The notes under the pieces are model-generated. The model was not told where the DNA came from, did not search any database, and saw only the letters and a list, made by a program, of their open reading frames with translations. From UBA1151 sp963579925 (GTDB lineage Bacteria > Chloroflexota > Dehalococcoidia > Lucifugimonadales > Lucifugimonadaceae), in NCBI GenBank assembly GCA_963579925.1, contig CAUZJA010000153.1:1-6864 (forward strand): a stretch of 6,864 nucleotides of DNA, written 5' to 3'. This document shows positions 5,566-6,864 of the stretch, one piece after another. Position 1 is the stretch's first letter; every line of letters starts with the position of its first letter. A program made the position numbers and the translations under genes.

Positions 5566-6717
5566 TTGGCAGACAAATTACGCGTTGGGGTTATCGGCTG
5601 CGGCGATATGTCTCGCAACCATGCCTATGGCTATCTGCGTTCCGATCGCTATGAGATTGTCGCCCTCGCGGATCTGAGCGAGGAGGCGATGAAGGACTTC
5701 GACGAGCAGTTCGCCGAGTATAGCGACTACAAAGCTGAGCACTTCACAGATTTTAGGGAGATGCTAGAGAAGTCCACGCTCGATATCGTGTCCGTAGGCG
5801 TGTGGGACAAAGGCCACCGGCCCATGACCATCGCCGCCGCCGCATCCGGCGTGAAGGCGATCCTCTGCGAGAAGCCAATGGCCGATACTCTTGGCGCCGC
5901 CGCTGATATGCGAATGGTGTGCGAGCGCCACAACGTGAAGTTGGGCATCGGCCACCAACGACGGTGGATTCCCGCCTACAACCTGGCAAAAGAGATGATC
6001 GCAGACGGCGAAATTGGCGATGTACGCATGATCACGGCGTTTGCGCGTGATGGCCTGCCAAACTACTCATCGCACCAGGCCGATATGTTCCGCTACCTCC
6101 TCGGCGACCCGGAATGCACGTGGGTGATGGGCAACGTTGAGCGCCAGACCGACCAGTGGGCGCGTTCAATCCCAATCGAAGACAAAGCGTTGGGCCTCTT
6201 CGGGTTCGAAGGTGGCGCGCAGGCGATGATCGTTGCGTCGCTTACGCCCAGAGCCGGGTGGGGCGCGTGGATCACCGGCAGCGAAGGCATGATCGACCTA
6301 TCGCTAAACGACGTGAAACTGATGAACTCCAAATCAGGCGGCTGGCAGCAGCACTTCCCGGATGGCGACTACCAGAAAAATGGCGAGGACACCGGCTTCG
6401 AGGTCGCCTACGACAACGTGGACGTTCAAGAGGCAGCCATCGCACAGGCTCGCGATTTCGCCGCATGGGTCTCAGGCGAGACTGACTACTTCAGAGGCGA
6501 AGCCCAGCACGGCTACAAAGCCCTCGAAATGGTCCACGCCGTCTACGAATCGGCCCGCACCCACACGCAAGTTGAGCTGCCGTTGAAGACGATGGTCCAC
6601 CCGCTAGAGAAAATGATCGACGATGGCCAACTGCCCATCCGTTACCCCGGCAAGTACGACATCCGCAACCGTTCACTGCGTGGCGAGAACACAGTTAGCG
6701 ATGAGGATAACGTCTAG
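5566..6717 (+). CDS. Gfo/Idh/MocA-family NAD(P)-dependent oxidoreductase
   Basis: This 383-residue protein has the two-domain plan of sugar and inositol dehydrogenases. The N-terminal Rossmann domain (about 1-125) carries VIGCGDMSRNH (9-19), an acidic residue at the end of strand two (ALAD, D36) that favours NAD(H), and the family's EKP at 102-104. GIGHQRRWIPAY (127-138) follows. The C-terminal alpha/beta domain carries H170 and D173 (SSHQADM), matching the family's H-x-x-D. The Asp usually four residues before that His (as in inositol dehydrogenase IolG) is N166 here, so the catalytic Lys-Asp-His set reads Lys103, Asn166, His170. Such enzymes oxidise a ring or chain hydroxyl of sugars, inositols or sugar acids. 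Together with the SDR it would give two redox steps for one substrate. The start is TTG, and the gene ends with TAG before a cluster of palindromes. The exact substrate cannot be read from the sequence. Confidence 0.9.
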   Translation: MADKLRVGVIGCGDMSRNHAYGYLRSDRYEIVALADLSEEAMKDFDEQFAEYSDYKAEHFTDFREMLEKSTLDIVSVGVWDKGHRPMTIAAAASGVKAILCEKPMADTLGAAADMRMVCERHNVKLGIGHQRRWIPAYNLAKEMIADGEIGDVRMITAFARDGLPNYSSHQADMFRYLLGDPECTWVMGNVERQTDQWARSIPIEDKALGLFGFEGGAQAMIVASLTPRAGWGAWITGSEGMIDLSLNDVKLMNSKSGGWQQHFPDGDYQKNGEDTGFEVAYDNVDVQEAAIAQARDFAAWVSGETDYFRGEAQHGYKALEMVHAVYESARTHTQVELPLKTMVHPLEKMIDDGQLPIRYPGKYDIRNRSLRGENTVSDEDNV

Positions 6718-6722
6718 GCAGA

Positions 6723-6795
6723 CGTAGCATGGGCATTTCTGCCCATGCGAGTAACCGCGTGAATGGCTCGTAAGGGCAGAGATGCCCGTGCTACG
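6723..6795. repeat. Inverted repeat downstream of the oxidoreductase (22-bp stem)
   Basis: The arms 6723-6744 and 6774-6795 are inverted copies that match at 20 of 22 positions. Both differences become G-U pairs in a plus-strand transcript, so the RNA could form a fully paired 22-bp stem with a 29-base loop. The left arm can instead fold locally, 6727-6735 with 6740-6748 (GCATGGGCA-TTTC-TGCCCATGC). The right arm holds GGGCA-GAGA-TGCCC at 6774-6787. It starts five bases after the oxidoreductase stop. No T tract follows, so it may protect the 3' end of the mRNA rather than end transcription. Confidence 0.75.
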
Positions 6796-6817
6796 CGGGA
6801 CATCGACACCTCATACC

Positions 6818-6862
6818 GCGGGCATCCTTGCCCGCTGGCGTTCGGAGACCGGCTACGCCAGC
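6818..6862. repeat. Two further short palindromes at the right edge
   Basis: GCGGGCA (6818-6824) pairs with TGCCCGC (6829-6835) around TCCT. GCTGGCGT (6834-6841) pairs with ACGCCAGC (6855-6862). The first repeats the GGGCA-N4-TGCCC core seen twice at 6731-6787. The series looks like a REP-type array that may continue past the window. Confidence 0.6.
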
Positions 6863-6864
6863 CC

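Noticed and set aside
6718..6864. CRISPR array or tRNA in the palindrome cluster.
   Set aside because: There are no evenly spaced repeats of constant length with unique spacers, and no cloverleaf or CCA-type acceptor end can be drawn.

Overview
The window looks like a piece of a free-living bacterial chromosome with moderately high GC. It joins a housekeeping translation block (left third) to an accessory catabolic cluster (right two thirds). Large sets of enolase-superfamily, PhyH-type and Gfo/Idh/MocA genes, together with TTG starts and GC-rich dispersed hairpins, recall uncultured Chloroflexota such as the SAR202 / Dehalococcoidia group. That placement is an inference from gene content and style; no marker in the window proves it.

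Layout. Positions 1-112 are the 3' end of rpsI (ribosomal protein S9), followed by a perfect 42-nt palindrome (136-177) that can end transcription in both directions. On the minus strand prfA (release factor 1, start near 2172) and prmC (the methyltransferase that modifies release factors) overlap and run toward rpsI. Positions 2173-2494 separate the two blocks and hold a split inverted repeat (2250-2382) and the leader of the next gene.

The catabolic block has four genes. An enolase-superfamily acid-sugar dehydratase (2495-3649, +) converges on a PhyH-family non-haem iron oxygenase (3729-4517, -). The oxygenase is divergent, across 204 bp, from an extended SDR resembling uronate dehydrogenase (4722-5513, +). 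The SDR is followed 52 bp later by a Gfo/Idh/MocA oxidoreductase (5566-6717, +). Three of these four genes appear to start with TTG behind good Shine-Dalgarno sequences. The last 147 bp hold a cluster of short palindromes sharing the core GGGCA-N4-TGCCC.

How the genes may work together (inference): the two NAD(P)-dependent dehydrogenases could oxidise a sugar or uronic acid to an aldonate or aldarate (or its lactone), and the enolase-family enzyme could dehydrate that acid to a 2-keto-3-deoxy acid. The oxygenase could unmask or hydroxylate an unusual, for example methylated, sugar. The most notable oddity is that the oxygenase has H-x-G where the family's iron-binding H-x-D/E is expected. No transporter, aldolase, kinase or regulator lies in the window, so the pathway is incomplete here and its substrate is unknown.
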